A stretch of DNA of 64,000 nt from positions 1,116,001 to 1,180,000 of the forward strand of contig CAWKNC010000002.1 of the NCBI GenBank assembly GCA_963851045.1. The letters are read 5' to 3'. The stretch is from WHSW01 sp963851045 (GTDB taxonomy: Bacteria; Actinomycetota; Thermoleophilia; Solirubrobacterales; 70-9). The position numbers and the translations under genes are program-made. The notes beneath the pieces are model-generated. The model made no database searches and was not told the DNA's origin. It was given only the letters and a program-made list of their open reading frames with translations. The first letter of the stretch is position 1. Each line of letters begins with the position of its first letter. Positions 57,376 to 64,000 of this stretch are shown here, one piece after another.

Positions 57376-57476
57376 CATTTGGTTAGCGCCTGCAGGATCA
57401 CTTGCATGGCAGGAATCCTGCGCAAGTCCCCGACGCGGAGAAATAACCACCCGCCAAAGCGCCCCCATTCCCCCAG

Positions 57477-57523
57477 TCGATTGCCGAATTAGCCACCCAT
57501 GAGGTGGTCAGTGCGGCAATCGA
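57477..57523. repeat. Two-tier inverted repeat between rpiR and the NlpC/P60 gene
   Basis: An outer 10-bp perfect arm pair (TCGATTGCCG at 57477-57486 and CGGCAATCGA at 57514-57523) encloses an inner 5-bp stem (CCACC/GGTGG at 57493-57507). It is 16 bases past the rpiR-type gene stop. It could be a terminator without T-run, or a protein site with a second dyad inside. Confidence 0.7.
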
Positions 57524-57538
57524 CGGTGGATTGTGGGG

Positions 57539-58456
57539 CTACTTGAGCTTGTAGGCCCGAATGCGGTCCTTGTACGCGCCCTTGTCCCTCGCGTAGACAC
57601 CATGTGCCAGTGCCTGGACGATCGCCAGGAGCGAGGTGTTTGAGCGCGTGAAGGAGGGCCCATTCGACGAGTAATAGAGCGTCAGGTCCGAGTGCTCGCC
57701 GATGTCCGAAAGAGTCGCGTCGGTGATCGCCATCGTCGAGGCTCCGCGGTGCTTGGCGAGCTTCATCGCGCGGACGACGATCGGGTGCGCGCGGCCGGCC
57801 GAAAAGGCGATCACGAGGGCGTCCTCATCGACGCGCGAAAGGCGAGTGATCGAGTCCTGGCGCGGGCTGGCGACAACCTCCGCACGGATATCGAGCAGCG
57901 CAAGCAGGTGGCGGAGGTAGCTCGCGAAGAAGGCGAGCTGATCCATGCCCACGATCATCACGCGGTTGGCGCCGGCGAGCGACGTGACGCAGGCCTCGAC
58001 CTGCTCACGCGTCAGGTTGCGCACCGTTTCCTCGACATTGGCGTGGTCGGCCGCAAGCGAAGCCTCGAACTCGGAGTGGTCGAAGTCAAAGAGCGGCGCT
58101 GCGCTCGCCAGATCGCCGTTCTCGCTGGGACCGCGGCTGCGGTACTCCTCGATCGCGGCCTGCTGCAGCTCGGGGTAACCCTCGAAGCCGAGCGCCTGCG
58201 AAAAGCGAACGACGGTCGAGGAAGAGGTGTCGGCACGGCGGGCAAGCTCCTCAGCGGTCTGGAAGGCGGCCTCGTCGAGATGGTCGACGATGTAGCGGGC
58301 GACATCCTTCTGTGAGCGCGAGAACTCGTCGAAGCGTTCTGTGATGTAGGTGGAGAGCGCCTTGCCATTCGGCCGAGTGGCCTGGCGACGGCTGCTGCGC
58401 GGAGCAGCGGATCGGGTGCGGGCGGCGGGGCGGGTCTTGGTAGCGGTCTTGCTCAC
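57539..58456 (-). CDS. MurR/RpiR family transcription regulator
   Basis: A 305-residue regulator: a basic Arg/Ala-rich tail (1-32), an HTH_6 domain with R-S-Q-K-D-V-A-R-Y-I near 46 and T-S-S-S-T-V-V-R-F-S near 75-84, then a SIS sugar-phosphate domain with I-V-G-M-D near 170 and F-S-A-G-R near 224. Such proteins sense sugar phosphates or amino sugars. No sugar operon adjoins; the nearest gene is the cell-wall hydrolase downstream. Confidence 0.9.
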   Translation of the reverse strand: MSKTATKTRPAARTRSAAPRSSRRQATRPNGKALSTYITERFDEFSRSQKDVARYIVDHLDEAAFQTAEELARRADTSSSTVVRFSQALGFEGYPELQQAAIEEYRSRGPSENGDLASAAPLFDFDHSEFEASLAADHANVEETVRNLTREQVEACVTSLAGANRVMIVGMDQLAFFASYLRHLLALLDIRAEVVASPRQDSITRLSRVDEDALVIAFSAGRAHPIVVRAMKLAKHRGASTMAITDATLSDIGEHSDLTLYYSSNGPSFTRSNTSLLAIVQALAHGVYARDKGAYKDRIRAYKLK

Positions 58457-58574
58457 GGCCCGTTGATTCGCCTCACCCCGGCCGTTTCCTTTTCACGGAT
58501 TGCACGAGAGTTGGCCTTGTCAACGGCAGCGAGGCCCCTCCGAGGCCTCCGACCCTCGCAAACCCCCGGTGTGA

Positions 58575-58973
58575 TTGGATCGGCCAATCGACCTCGAGGG
58601 CGTCCTCCGACTGACCAACCGGAACATGATCGGCTTCGACCTGGCGCTCGGCTCCGCGGCGCTCCTGGCGCCCGACGCGACCCTTCGAGCGATCGGCCAC
58701 GACGACCCGTCGCCTGACGCGCGTCAGCTGTTTCGCCGCTGTGGACCGATCTGGCTGACCTTCGCCGCCGCGCACCTCGTCGCCGATCGCCGCGACAGGC
58801 CCGAGGACTGGTGGGCTGTCGCCTGGCTGCGCGGAACGGAGATCGCAACGGACGTGGTCTGGTCGCGTTCCCCTGCGCTCAACCGCCCCGGTGCCCGCGA
58901 GGGCCTGCTGCTCGCCGGCGCCTTCAACCTCGCGGTCGCGCTCGGCTTCGGTTGGCTCGCTCGCCGGCGCTAG
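58575..58973 (+). CDS. Small protein with hydrophobic segments, unrecognised
   Basis: A 132-residue protein with L-A-L-G-S-A-A-L-L-A-P near 24, I-W-L-T-F-A-A-A-H-L-V-A near 60 and L-L-L-A-G-A-F-N-L-A-V-A-L near 113-125, suggesting three or four membrane helices. The start may be the TTG at 58575 or the ATG at 58626. A short inverted repeat (GATTGG/CCAATC, 58573-58589) covers the TTG. I do not recognise the family. Confidence 0.68.
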   Translation: MDRPIDLEGVLRLTNRNMIGFDLALGSAALLAPDATLRAIGHDDPSPDARQLFRRCGPIWLTFAAAHLVADRRDRPEDWWAVAWLRGTEIATDVVWSRSPALNRPGAREGLLLAGAFNLAVALGFGWLARRR

Positions 58974-58980
58974 CCCGCGC

Positions 58981-59493
58981 CTACGATTTGCCGATCTTGC
59001 GGCTGCACTCGGCGAATCCGACCTGCCGCGCGATCTGAATCCTCTGGCGCTGCGTCTCGGCGAGTTCGGCCTGGGCCTCGGCATAAACGTCAGCTCGGCC
59101 AGCCTCGGCCGCCTGCTGTCCGCGGCGCAGGGTGTCGATCCCGAGGTCACGAGCGTCGAGATAGGTCTGCAGCTCGTCGTTGAAATCGTCGGGACCGTCG
59201 AGCGCGGCCAGCCGGTCGCGCTCGTCCAAGGCGATATCAAGCAACTGGCTTGTTAGCGCGGCCGCCTGGTCGGGCGTCTGTGGCGACTTGACCTGCAACT
59301 CCTCGAACGCGGCGTGGGCGCGACGGCAGATCTCATCGCCCTGAGCGAGCAGCTCACCCTGCGAGAGCTCCTTGCGCTCGAACGGCCCAAGGTGCAATAC
59401 GGCTCCGAGCGCAAAGAGCACGGCGAGAACCCCGACCACCCCGGCCACCAGGCCAAGCCTCTCTCCACCGCTGAAGGCCTGCGGCTCGTTCAT
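58981..59493 (-). CDS. Membrane-anchored protein with helical outer domain, unrecognised
   Basis: A 170-residue protein with a short cytoplasmic N-terminus, one TM segment (L-V-A-G-V-V-G-V-L-A-V-L-F-A-L near 15-29) and a helical, Gln/Ala/Glu-rich outer part that has two cysteines, near residue 56 (E-I-C-R-R) and near 165 (E-C-S-R-K). The cysteines could pair. Similar small proteins are common in Actinomycetota; no function known. Ends 7 bases from the convergent neighbour. Confidence 0.72.
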   Translation of the reverse strand: MNEPQAFSGGERLGLVAGVVGVLAVLFALGAVLHLGPFERKELSQGELLAQGDEICRRAHAAFEELQVKSPQTPDQAAALTSQLLDIALDERDRLAALDGPDDFNDELQTYLDARDLGIDTLRRGQQAAEAGRADVYAEAQAELAETQRQRIQIARQVGFAECSRKIGKS

Positions 59494-59509
59494 CGCCGCG
59501 AGGTTATTG

Positions 59510-61072
59510 CTAACGCCCCTTCAGCTGGCGGCGCAGGATCTTCCCTGACGGCGACTTCGGAATCGTCTCGACGGTCTCGACCAGGCGGACGCGCTTTTGC
59601 GGCGACACCTGCCCTGCGATCCACTCCATCAGCTCGTCGTGGTCGAGCTTCTCGTCAGCGGCAACGACGAACGCCTTCGGCAGCTCGCCCGCCTCCTCGT
59701 CGGGAACGCCAATAACCGCGACGTCGGCGACATGTGGGTGGTTGACGATCAAGGCCTCGAGCTCAGCCGGCGCCACCTGGTAGCCCTTGTACTTGATCAG
59801 CTCCTTGAGCCGGTCGACGATCGTGAAGAACCCGTCGCCGTCGACGGCGGCGATGTCGCCCGTGTGCAGCCAGCCCTCGTCGTCGACGGTGGCCGCGGTC
59901 GCCTCGGGGTTGTTGAGATAGCCCTGCATCACCTGCGGGCCGCGGATCCACAGCTCTCCGGGCGCGCCCTCGCCCACGTCCTCTGAGGTCTCGGGGTCGA
60001 CGAGGCGGCACTCGGTGCTGGCGAGGGGAGGCCCGATCGAGCCCGCCTTGTTCTGGCCATCGGGGCGGATCACATGCGTGACGGGACTTGTCTCGGTGAG
60101 GCCGTACCCCTGCACGACCTTGCAGCCGATGCGCTCAGCGACGCGGTCGGCCAGCTCGGCCCCTAGCGGCGCTGCGCCGGACATCGTTACCTCAACGGAC
60201 GAGAGGTCGTGCGTGTCGACGGCCGGGTGCTTGGCGAGCGCGAGCGCGATCGGCGGCACCACGTAGATGCGCGTCACGCTGTGCTCGGGGATCAGACCGA
60301 GGAACTGATCGAGGTCGAAGCGCGGCATCGTCACGATCGTCGCCCCGGCGCGCAGTCCCTGATTCATGATCACGACCATCCCGTAGATGTGAAAGAACGG
60401 CAGGACTCCAATCAGCGTGTCGTCCTTGGAGATAGGGAAGGAGCTCTGCAGCTGGGTGAGGTTGGCGACCAGGTTGTGGTGGCTAAGCATCACTCCCTTG
60501 GGCAGCCCGGTCGTGCCACTCGAGTAAGGCAGGACCGCCAGGTCCGCCTGGGGATCGATCTCCGCCTCGGGGGCCGCCCCCGGGTCGCCAAGCAACTCGT
60601 CGAAGCTCCGCGCCCCTTCAGCCTCGCCGAAGACGTACACCTCTTCGCCGATCCCGGCCTGCTGAGCCGCGTCGAGGGCGGTCTCGAGGAACGCTGGAAC
60701 GGTGAGCAGCATCCGCGCGCCGGCGTCGCTCAGCTGGTGCGCGAGTTCGTTGGCCGTGTAGAGCGGGTTCACCGTCGTGCACTTACCGCCAAGCGCGGCG
60801 ACGCCGTGGAAGGCGACGGCGTACTCCGGCGCGTTCGGCATGAAGACCGCGAGCACATCCCCATGACCGAAGCCGCGCTCGACCAGCCCGGCGGCCAGGC
60901 CCCGGGTCTGCTCGCGCAACTCGCCGTACGAGAGGACGCGACCCGTCGGACCGTCGATCAGCGCCGGCTTGTCGGCGTATTGGTCTGCGTGCTCGAAGAC
61001 GAACGAGGTCACGTCGGCAACCGGGACATCAACCTCGGGCTCGTCGCTGCGATAGATCACGGCTCTCCTCAC
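59510..61072 (-). CDS. Acyl-/4-coumarate-CoA ligase-like AMP-forming enzyme
   Basis: A 520-residue adenylate-forming enzyme joining a carboxylic acid to CoA. Motifs: Y-S-S-G-T-T-G-L-P-K-G near 182-192, G-Y-G-L-T-E-T near 324-330, T-G-D-I near 404, V-D-R-L-K-E-L-I near 417-424, Y-K-G-Y-Q-V-A-P near 426-433 and the catalytic lysine in P-S-G-K-I near 510. The pattern fits 4-coumarate-CoA ligase-like enzymes; acyl group unknown. Separated by 48 bases from the fabI-carboxylase set, same direction. Confidence 0.88.
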   Translation of the reverse strand: MRRAVIYRSDEPEVDVPVADVTSFVFEHADQYADKPALIDGPTGRVLSYGELREQTRGLAAGLVERGFGHGDVLAVFMPNAPEYAVAFHGVAALGGKCTTVNPLYTANELAHQLSDAGARMLLTVPAFLETALDAAQQAGIGEEVYVFGEAEGARSFDELLGDPGAAPEAEIDPQADLAVLPYSSGTTGLPKGVMLSHHNLVANLTQLQSSFPISKDDTLIGVLPFFHIYGMVVIMNQGLRAGATIVTMPRFDLDQFLGLIPEHSVTRIYVVPPIALALAKHPAVDTHDLSSVEVTMSGAAPLGAELADRVAERIGCKVVQGYGLTETSPVTHVIRPDGQNKAGSIGPPLASTECRLVDPETSEDVGEGAPGELWIRGPQVMQGYLNNPEATAATVDDEGWLHTGDIAAVDGDGFFTIVDRLKELIKYKGYQVAPAELEALIVNHPHVADVAVIGVPDEEAGELPKAFVVAADEKLDHDELMEWIAGQVSPQKRVRLVETVETIPKSPSGKILRRQLKGR

Positions 61073-61120
61073 TCGGGCCTGGACGCCGCCAACCTATAGC
61101 CCGCAACGCCCGCGCTGCGG

Positions 61121-61933
61121 CTAACCGACGACCAGCGGCTCCGCGAGTGGCGCTGCAATGGGCGGCGCACCGACCGCGTGAAAGCCCCCGTCGACGTGCA
61201 GGACCTCGCCGCTGATGGCACGAGACCAGTCCGAGAACAAAAAGCAGACGGCCTGCGCGACGGGCGTCGGATCGCTGGCATCCCAGCCGAGCGGTGCCTG
61301 CTCGCCCCAGCGTCGCGTGAGATCTCCAAAGCCCGCGATGCCTCCCGCCGCGGCCGTCTCCACCGGCCCGGCCGAGACCAGATTGACGCGCACGCCCTGC
61401 GCGCCGAGGTCGCGGGCGAGGTAGCGCGACGTCGACTCCAGTGCCGCCTTGGCGACTCCCATCCAGTCGTAGGCGGGCCAGGCGACCGACGCGTCGAAGT
61501 CGAGCCCCACGATCGCTCCGCCCTGATCGCGAGTGAGCATGGGCGCCATATGTCGCGCCAGCGCTTGGAGCGAGTAGGCGCTTGTTTGAAACGCCTGCGC
61601 AGCGCTCTCATAGCGAGTGGTCATGAAGCTGCCCCCGATCGCATCGTCGGGAGCGTGTGCGATCGCGTGCAGGGCGCCGTCGAGGGCTTCCCAGCGCTCC
61701 TCCAGCGCGATCGCGACGGCCGCAAGGTCGGCCTCGCTGTTGATATCGAGCTCCAACACCTCCGGCGGTTCGGGCAGCCGCTTCGCGGCGCGCTCAGTCA
61801 TTCGTCGTGTGCGACCAAACCCCGTGAGGACGATCTCCGCTCCGGCGAGTTGTGCCTCCCGCGCCACGGCGAACGCGATGCTGTGGCGGGTGATCACCCC
61901 GGTGATCAGCAGGCGCTTGCCCTCCAGATTCAC
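61121..61933 (-). CDS. fabI: Enoyl-ACP reductase (NADH), FabI/InhA-like
   Basis: FabI reduces the enoyl-ACP in fatty acid elongation and is the family of triclosan and isoniazid targets. The 270-residue short-chain dehydrogenase has G-V-I-T-R-H-S-I-A near 12-20, the catalytic Y-x6-K in Y-D-W-M-G-V-A-K near 155-162 and an S-A-G-P-V-E-T near 187-193. GTG start shares GTGA with the MaoC gene stop. The C-terminal P-I-A-A-P-L tail is extra. Confidence 0.9.
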   Translation of the reverse strand: MNLEGKRLLITGVITRHSIAFAVAREAQLAGAEIVLTGFGRTRRMTERAAKRLPEPPEVLELDINSEADLAAVAIALEERWEALDGALHAIAHAPDDAIGGSFMTTRYESAAQAFQTSAYSLQALARHMAPMLTRDQGGAIVGLDFDASVAWPAYDWMGVAKAALESTSRYLARDLGAQGVRVNLVSAGPVETAAAGGIAGFGDLTRRWGEQAPLGWDASDPTPVAQAVCFLFSDWSRAISGEVLHVDGGFHAVGAPPIAAPLAEPLVVG

Positions 61934-62421
61934 GCCAGCACACGCCCGTCGGCCAGCGGAGAGAGTTCGAGCTCGCCGGCTTGGCCGTTGCCCGAGGCGA
62001 GACCGGTCGCTTCGTGACCGCGCCAGAGGACCTCAACGACTCCGCGCAACACGAGACGCCCATCGTTTCCGCGAACACGCAGGGCGAGTTCGACCAGCGA
62101 GAGGCCGTCGGCGAGAGGCCGGATCGCGGCGACCTCCGCCTCGGCGCGGATCGTCGTTCCGATCCCGACCGGGCGCTTGAAGACGACGTCGCGAACCGCT
62201 CGGAGAGCGACGACGCGCTCGGGATCGATCGGAAGCAGACCGATTGCGCATGAAAGAACGAGCATCCCATGAGCGACGCGCTCCCCGAACGGGCTCGTCG
62301 CGGCCCACTCGGCGTCGGCGTGCTGGGGATGCCAGTCACCGGTGAGGCCCGCAAACGACGTGATGTCGGCCTCCCCGATCGTGCGTCCGCGCCCCTTGAG
62401 CTGGGCCCCAATCTCGGTCAT
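61930..62421 (-). CDS. MaoC-like hot-dog dehydratase
   Basis: A 163-residue hot-dog protein. The hydratase-2 signature region is D-W-H-P-Q-H-A-D near 31-38 with the catalytic D/H pair, then F-G-E-R-V-A-H-G-M near 46-54. Such proteins hydrate enoyl thioesters or dehydrate 3-hydroxyacyl thioesters. Between fabI and an SGNH hydrolase with 4-base overlaps on both sides, so it may act in the same acyl cycle as FabI. Confidence 0.88.
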   Translation of the reverse strand: MTEIGAQLKGRGRTIGEADITSFAGLTGDWHPQHADAEWAATSPFGERVAHGMLVLSCAIGLLPIDPERVVALRAVRDVVFKRPVGIGTTIRAEAEVAAIRPLADGLSLVELALRVRGNDGRLVLRGVVEVLWRGHEATGLASGNGQAGELELSPLADGRVLA

Positions 62422-63008
62422 GCCGCCACCTCCAGTTCGAGCAGCCGCGCGAACCCGGCGACCGCTTGGTCGTGTCCATACGCCGACGGATGAAGCCCGT
62501 CGGCGACAAAGTTCTCGGCCCGCCCGAGTCCCGGATGGTCGGCCACCTCCAGACAGAGCGCGCCGTGCTCAGACGCGGTCGCTCGGGTCGCCTCGTTGAA
62601 GGCGACCAGACCGCGCTCGAGCCGCTCGCGTGTGCGCGGGCCGAACTCGAGAAAGTCCCAACGCTCTGGTGCCGTGGCCGTCGCGATGGTCACCTCGGGT
62701 GCCGCGTCGCGGAGCACGTGGAACATCGAACCGAGCCGGCGCGCATATGCGGCGGCGTCAGGTCGCACCGAGAAGAGGACATCGTTCGCGCCGCAGACAA
62801 CGGTCACAAGGTCCGGCGCCGGTGTGACCGCTGCCGGAAGCTGATCGAGCACCTCGGTGCTGGTCGCGCCCTCGACGGCAAGGTTTCGGTAGACGAATGC
62901 GGTGCGCCCATGCGCGAGCAGCGCGGCCAATTGGTCGGCCCAGCATCGACCGTGCGCGCAGCCGGTGCCGGCCGTGAAGCTGTCGCCCATCGCCACGTAG
63001 CTGTTCAT
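62418..63008 (-). CDS. SGNH/GDSL hydrolase
   Basis: A 196-residue serine esterase/lipase-like protein: block I A-M-G-D-S-F-T near 6-12 (nucleophile Ser), block III G-A-N-D near 73-76 and block V D-G-L-H-P near 173-177. No signal peptide, so intracellular. Coupled by ATGA overlaps to MaoC-like and carboxyltransferase genes, suggesting a thioesterase or deacylase step; substrate unknown. Confidence 0.88.
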   Translation of the reverse strand: MNSYVAMGDSFTAGTGCAHGRCWADQLAALLAHGRTAFVYRNLAVEGATSTEVLDQLPAAVTPAPDLVTVVCGANDVLFSVRPDAAAYARRLGSMFHVLRDAAPEVTIATATAPERWDFLEFGPRTRERLERGLVAFNEATRATASEHGALCLEVADHPGLGRAENFVADGLHPSAYGHDQAVAGFARLLELEVAA

Positions 63009-64000
63009 CCGCGGTTTCCCAGCGAGGAGAGTGCCCAGGCCAGCGTTTCTCGGGTCGCCCCGGGCTCGATGACCTCATCGACGAAGCCGTTTGCTGCCGC
63101 GGCCGCCGCGGTCAGGTGCTCGGCTGCGTATGCCCGCGCCAGCTCGCCGGCGAGGTCACCGTCTGGCGCAGCTGCGATCCGCCGGCGCTCGACGATTCCA
63201 ACCGCCTGGCTCGAAGCCATGATCCCGATCTCCGCGTCCGGCCAGGCGAACACCAGGTCGGCGCCGAGTTCCTTGGAGTTCATCGTGATGACCGCGCCGC
63301 CGTAGGCCTTGCGGAGAACCACGGTGACCCGCGGGACCGTCGCGGCGGCAAAGGCCCGCAGCAGAGCCGCGCCGTGGCGGATCACACCAGCCTGCTCCTG
63401 TCGGCGCCCCGGCATGAACCCGGGCGTATCGACCAGGACGATGAGCGGAAGGCCGAACCGATCGCAAGCTTCGACGAAGCGCGCGCCCTTCTCGGCCGCC
63501 GCAGCGTCGATCACACCCCCGAGCCGCCACGGCTGGTTGGCGACCACCCCCACCGCGCGCCCCTCGACACGCCCGAACGCGGTGACCATGTTGCGCGCCC
63601 ATCCCGCGCAGAGCTCCAGGGTTTCTCCGCCGTCCACGAGAGCGGTGACCACATCGCGCACGTCATAGACCTGGCGTGCCTGCTCGGGCACACAAACCGC
63701 TGCACCGGTGGCCGGTCTCGACGGCCGCCGCGGCGCTGGCGTGTCGAGTGGAGCGGGCAGATATGCGAGCAGCTGCCGCGCCTGTGCGACCGCGTCCAGC
63801 TCATCTGCTGCAGTCAGCTGACAAACACCGTTTGAGTCGTGAACTCGAGGCCCGCCGAGCTCCTCCATCGAGCAGTCCTCGCCCAGCGCCTCGTGGACGA
63901 CCCGCGGGCCGGTTAGGAACATCCGTGCCCGCTCGGTCATCACGACGAAATCGGTGAGCGCCGGCGCGTAGGCACCACCTCCAGCCGATACCCCAGCGAC
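63005..64000 (-). CDS. Acyl-CoA carboxylase carboxyltransferase (beta) subunit, C-terminal part
   Basis: 331 residues are visible and the frame is open to the right edge, so the N-terminus is missing. The sequence resembles PccB/AccD-type two-crotonase-fold subunits: S-A-G-G-G-A-Y-A-P-A-L-T-D-F near the start, M-F-L-T-G-P, then the second half with V-A-N-Q-P-W, D-T-P-G-F-M-P-G near 200 and R-K-A-Y-G-G near 243. It transfers carboxyl groups from biotin to an acyl-CoA. The biotin-carrying subunit is not in the window. Confidence 0.92.
   Translation of the reverse strand, partial: VAGVSAGGGAYAPALTDFVVMTERARMFLTGPRVVHEALGEDCSMEELGGPRVHDSNGVCQLTAADELDAVAQARQLLAYLPAPLDTPAPRRPSRPATGAAVCVPEQARQVYDVRDVVTALVDGGETLELCAGWARNMVTAFGRVEGRAVGVVANQPWRLGGVIDAAAAEKGARFVEACDRFGLPLIVLVDTPGFMPGRRQEQAGVIRHGAALLRAFAAATVPRVTVVLRKAYGGAVITMNSKELGADLVFAWPDAEIGIMASSQAVGIVERRRIAAAPDGDLAGELARAYAAEHLTAAAAAANGFVDEVIEPGATRETLAWALSSLGNRG

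Noticed and set aside
57315..57476. c-di-AMP (ydaO-type) riboswitch ahead of the NlpC/P60 gene
   Set aside because: Such switches often precede NlpC/P60 genes in Actinomycetota, but the conserved core blocks are not seen in this leader.

Overview
The window is a gene-dense, visibly G+C-rich bacterial chromosome segment with frequent GTG and TTG starts. Gene content points to the phylum Actinomycetota: an actinobacterial-type integration host factor beside gmk and rpoZ, a long bifunctional Rel, a CysO-like sulfur carrier and an RpiR/NlpC-P60 region. Families such as the 52.8-53.4 kb secreted protein and the ThrC-like/MoaD pair suggest a deep lineage such as Thermoleophilia, but that placement is an inference. 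I see no transposase, integrase, phage gene or CRISPR array; this is core chromosome.

Positions 1-25.85 kb read almost entirely leftward (minus strand). In transcription order they start with a pyrimidine operon: a promoter, a PyrR-binding RNA loop against the pyrR ribosome binding site, then pyrR, pyrB, pyrC, an isochorismatase-family hydrolase, carA, carB, pyrK and pyrD, mostly joined by 1-4 base stop/start overlaps. It runs on into mihF, gmk, rpoZ, coaBC (broken by two frameshifts in this sequence), a TPR protein and dtd. A strong hairpin with a T-run then precedes the classic translation block rimP, nusA, infB, a DUF503 gene, rbfA, nrnA, truB, ribF and rpsO. After a peroxiredoxin/DsbA-like pair come pnp, an M16 peptidase and dapB (cut by the left edge).

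From 26 to 33.1 kb are a rightward dehalogenase-like hydrolase, leftward acetolactate decarboxylase and RNase Z, one tRNA-Arg(CCG), two small envelope proteins, and a leftward unit headed by a SAM-I riboswitch with an intrinsic terminator. That unit encodes a ThrC-like PLP enzyme with an N-terminal zinc ribbon, a CysO-like sulfur carrier ending Gly-Gly-Arg, a nucleotidyltransferase and a sugar-nucleotide dehydratase. It is the most interesting unit here: SAM control plus a sulfur carrier suggests that the ThrC-like enzyme works in sulfur amino acid synthesis.

From 33.2 to 39.2 kb corA and a tight rightward operon (GNAT, HIT, phosphomannomutase, MBL hydrolase, diacylglycerol-kinase family, HIT) are found. 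From 39.2 to 57.3 kb the strand is again leftward: a membrane-anchored nuclease-like protein, a glycosyltransferase, rel, recJ, a fused secDF, a zinc-ribbon/PAS protein in the place where yajC is usual, ruvB, ruvA, ruvC, yebC, a secreted protein, an M29 aminopeptidase, pdxT, pdxS and an NlpC/P60 hydrolase. From 57.5 kb to the right edge lie an RpiR-type regulator, two unrecognised small proteins, an acyl-CoA ligase, and a coupled set of fabI, a MaoC-like protein, an SGNH hydrolase and a biotin-dependent carboxyltransferase that runs off the edge.

Several genes (DUF503, rel, pdxT and perhaps the DsbA-like gene) have no ATG/GTG/TTG at the position their homology demands. With the double frameshift in coaBC this means either unusual starts or local sequence errors.
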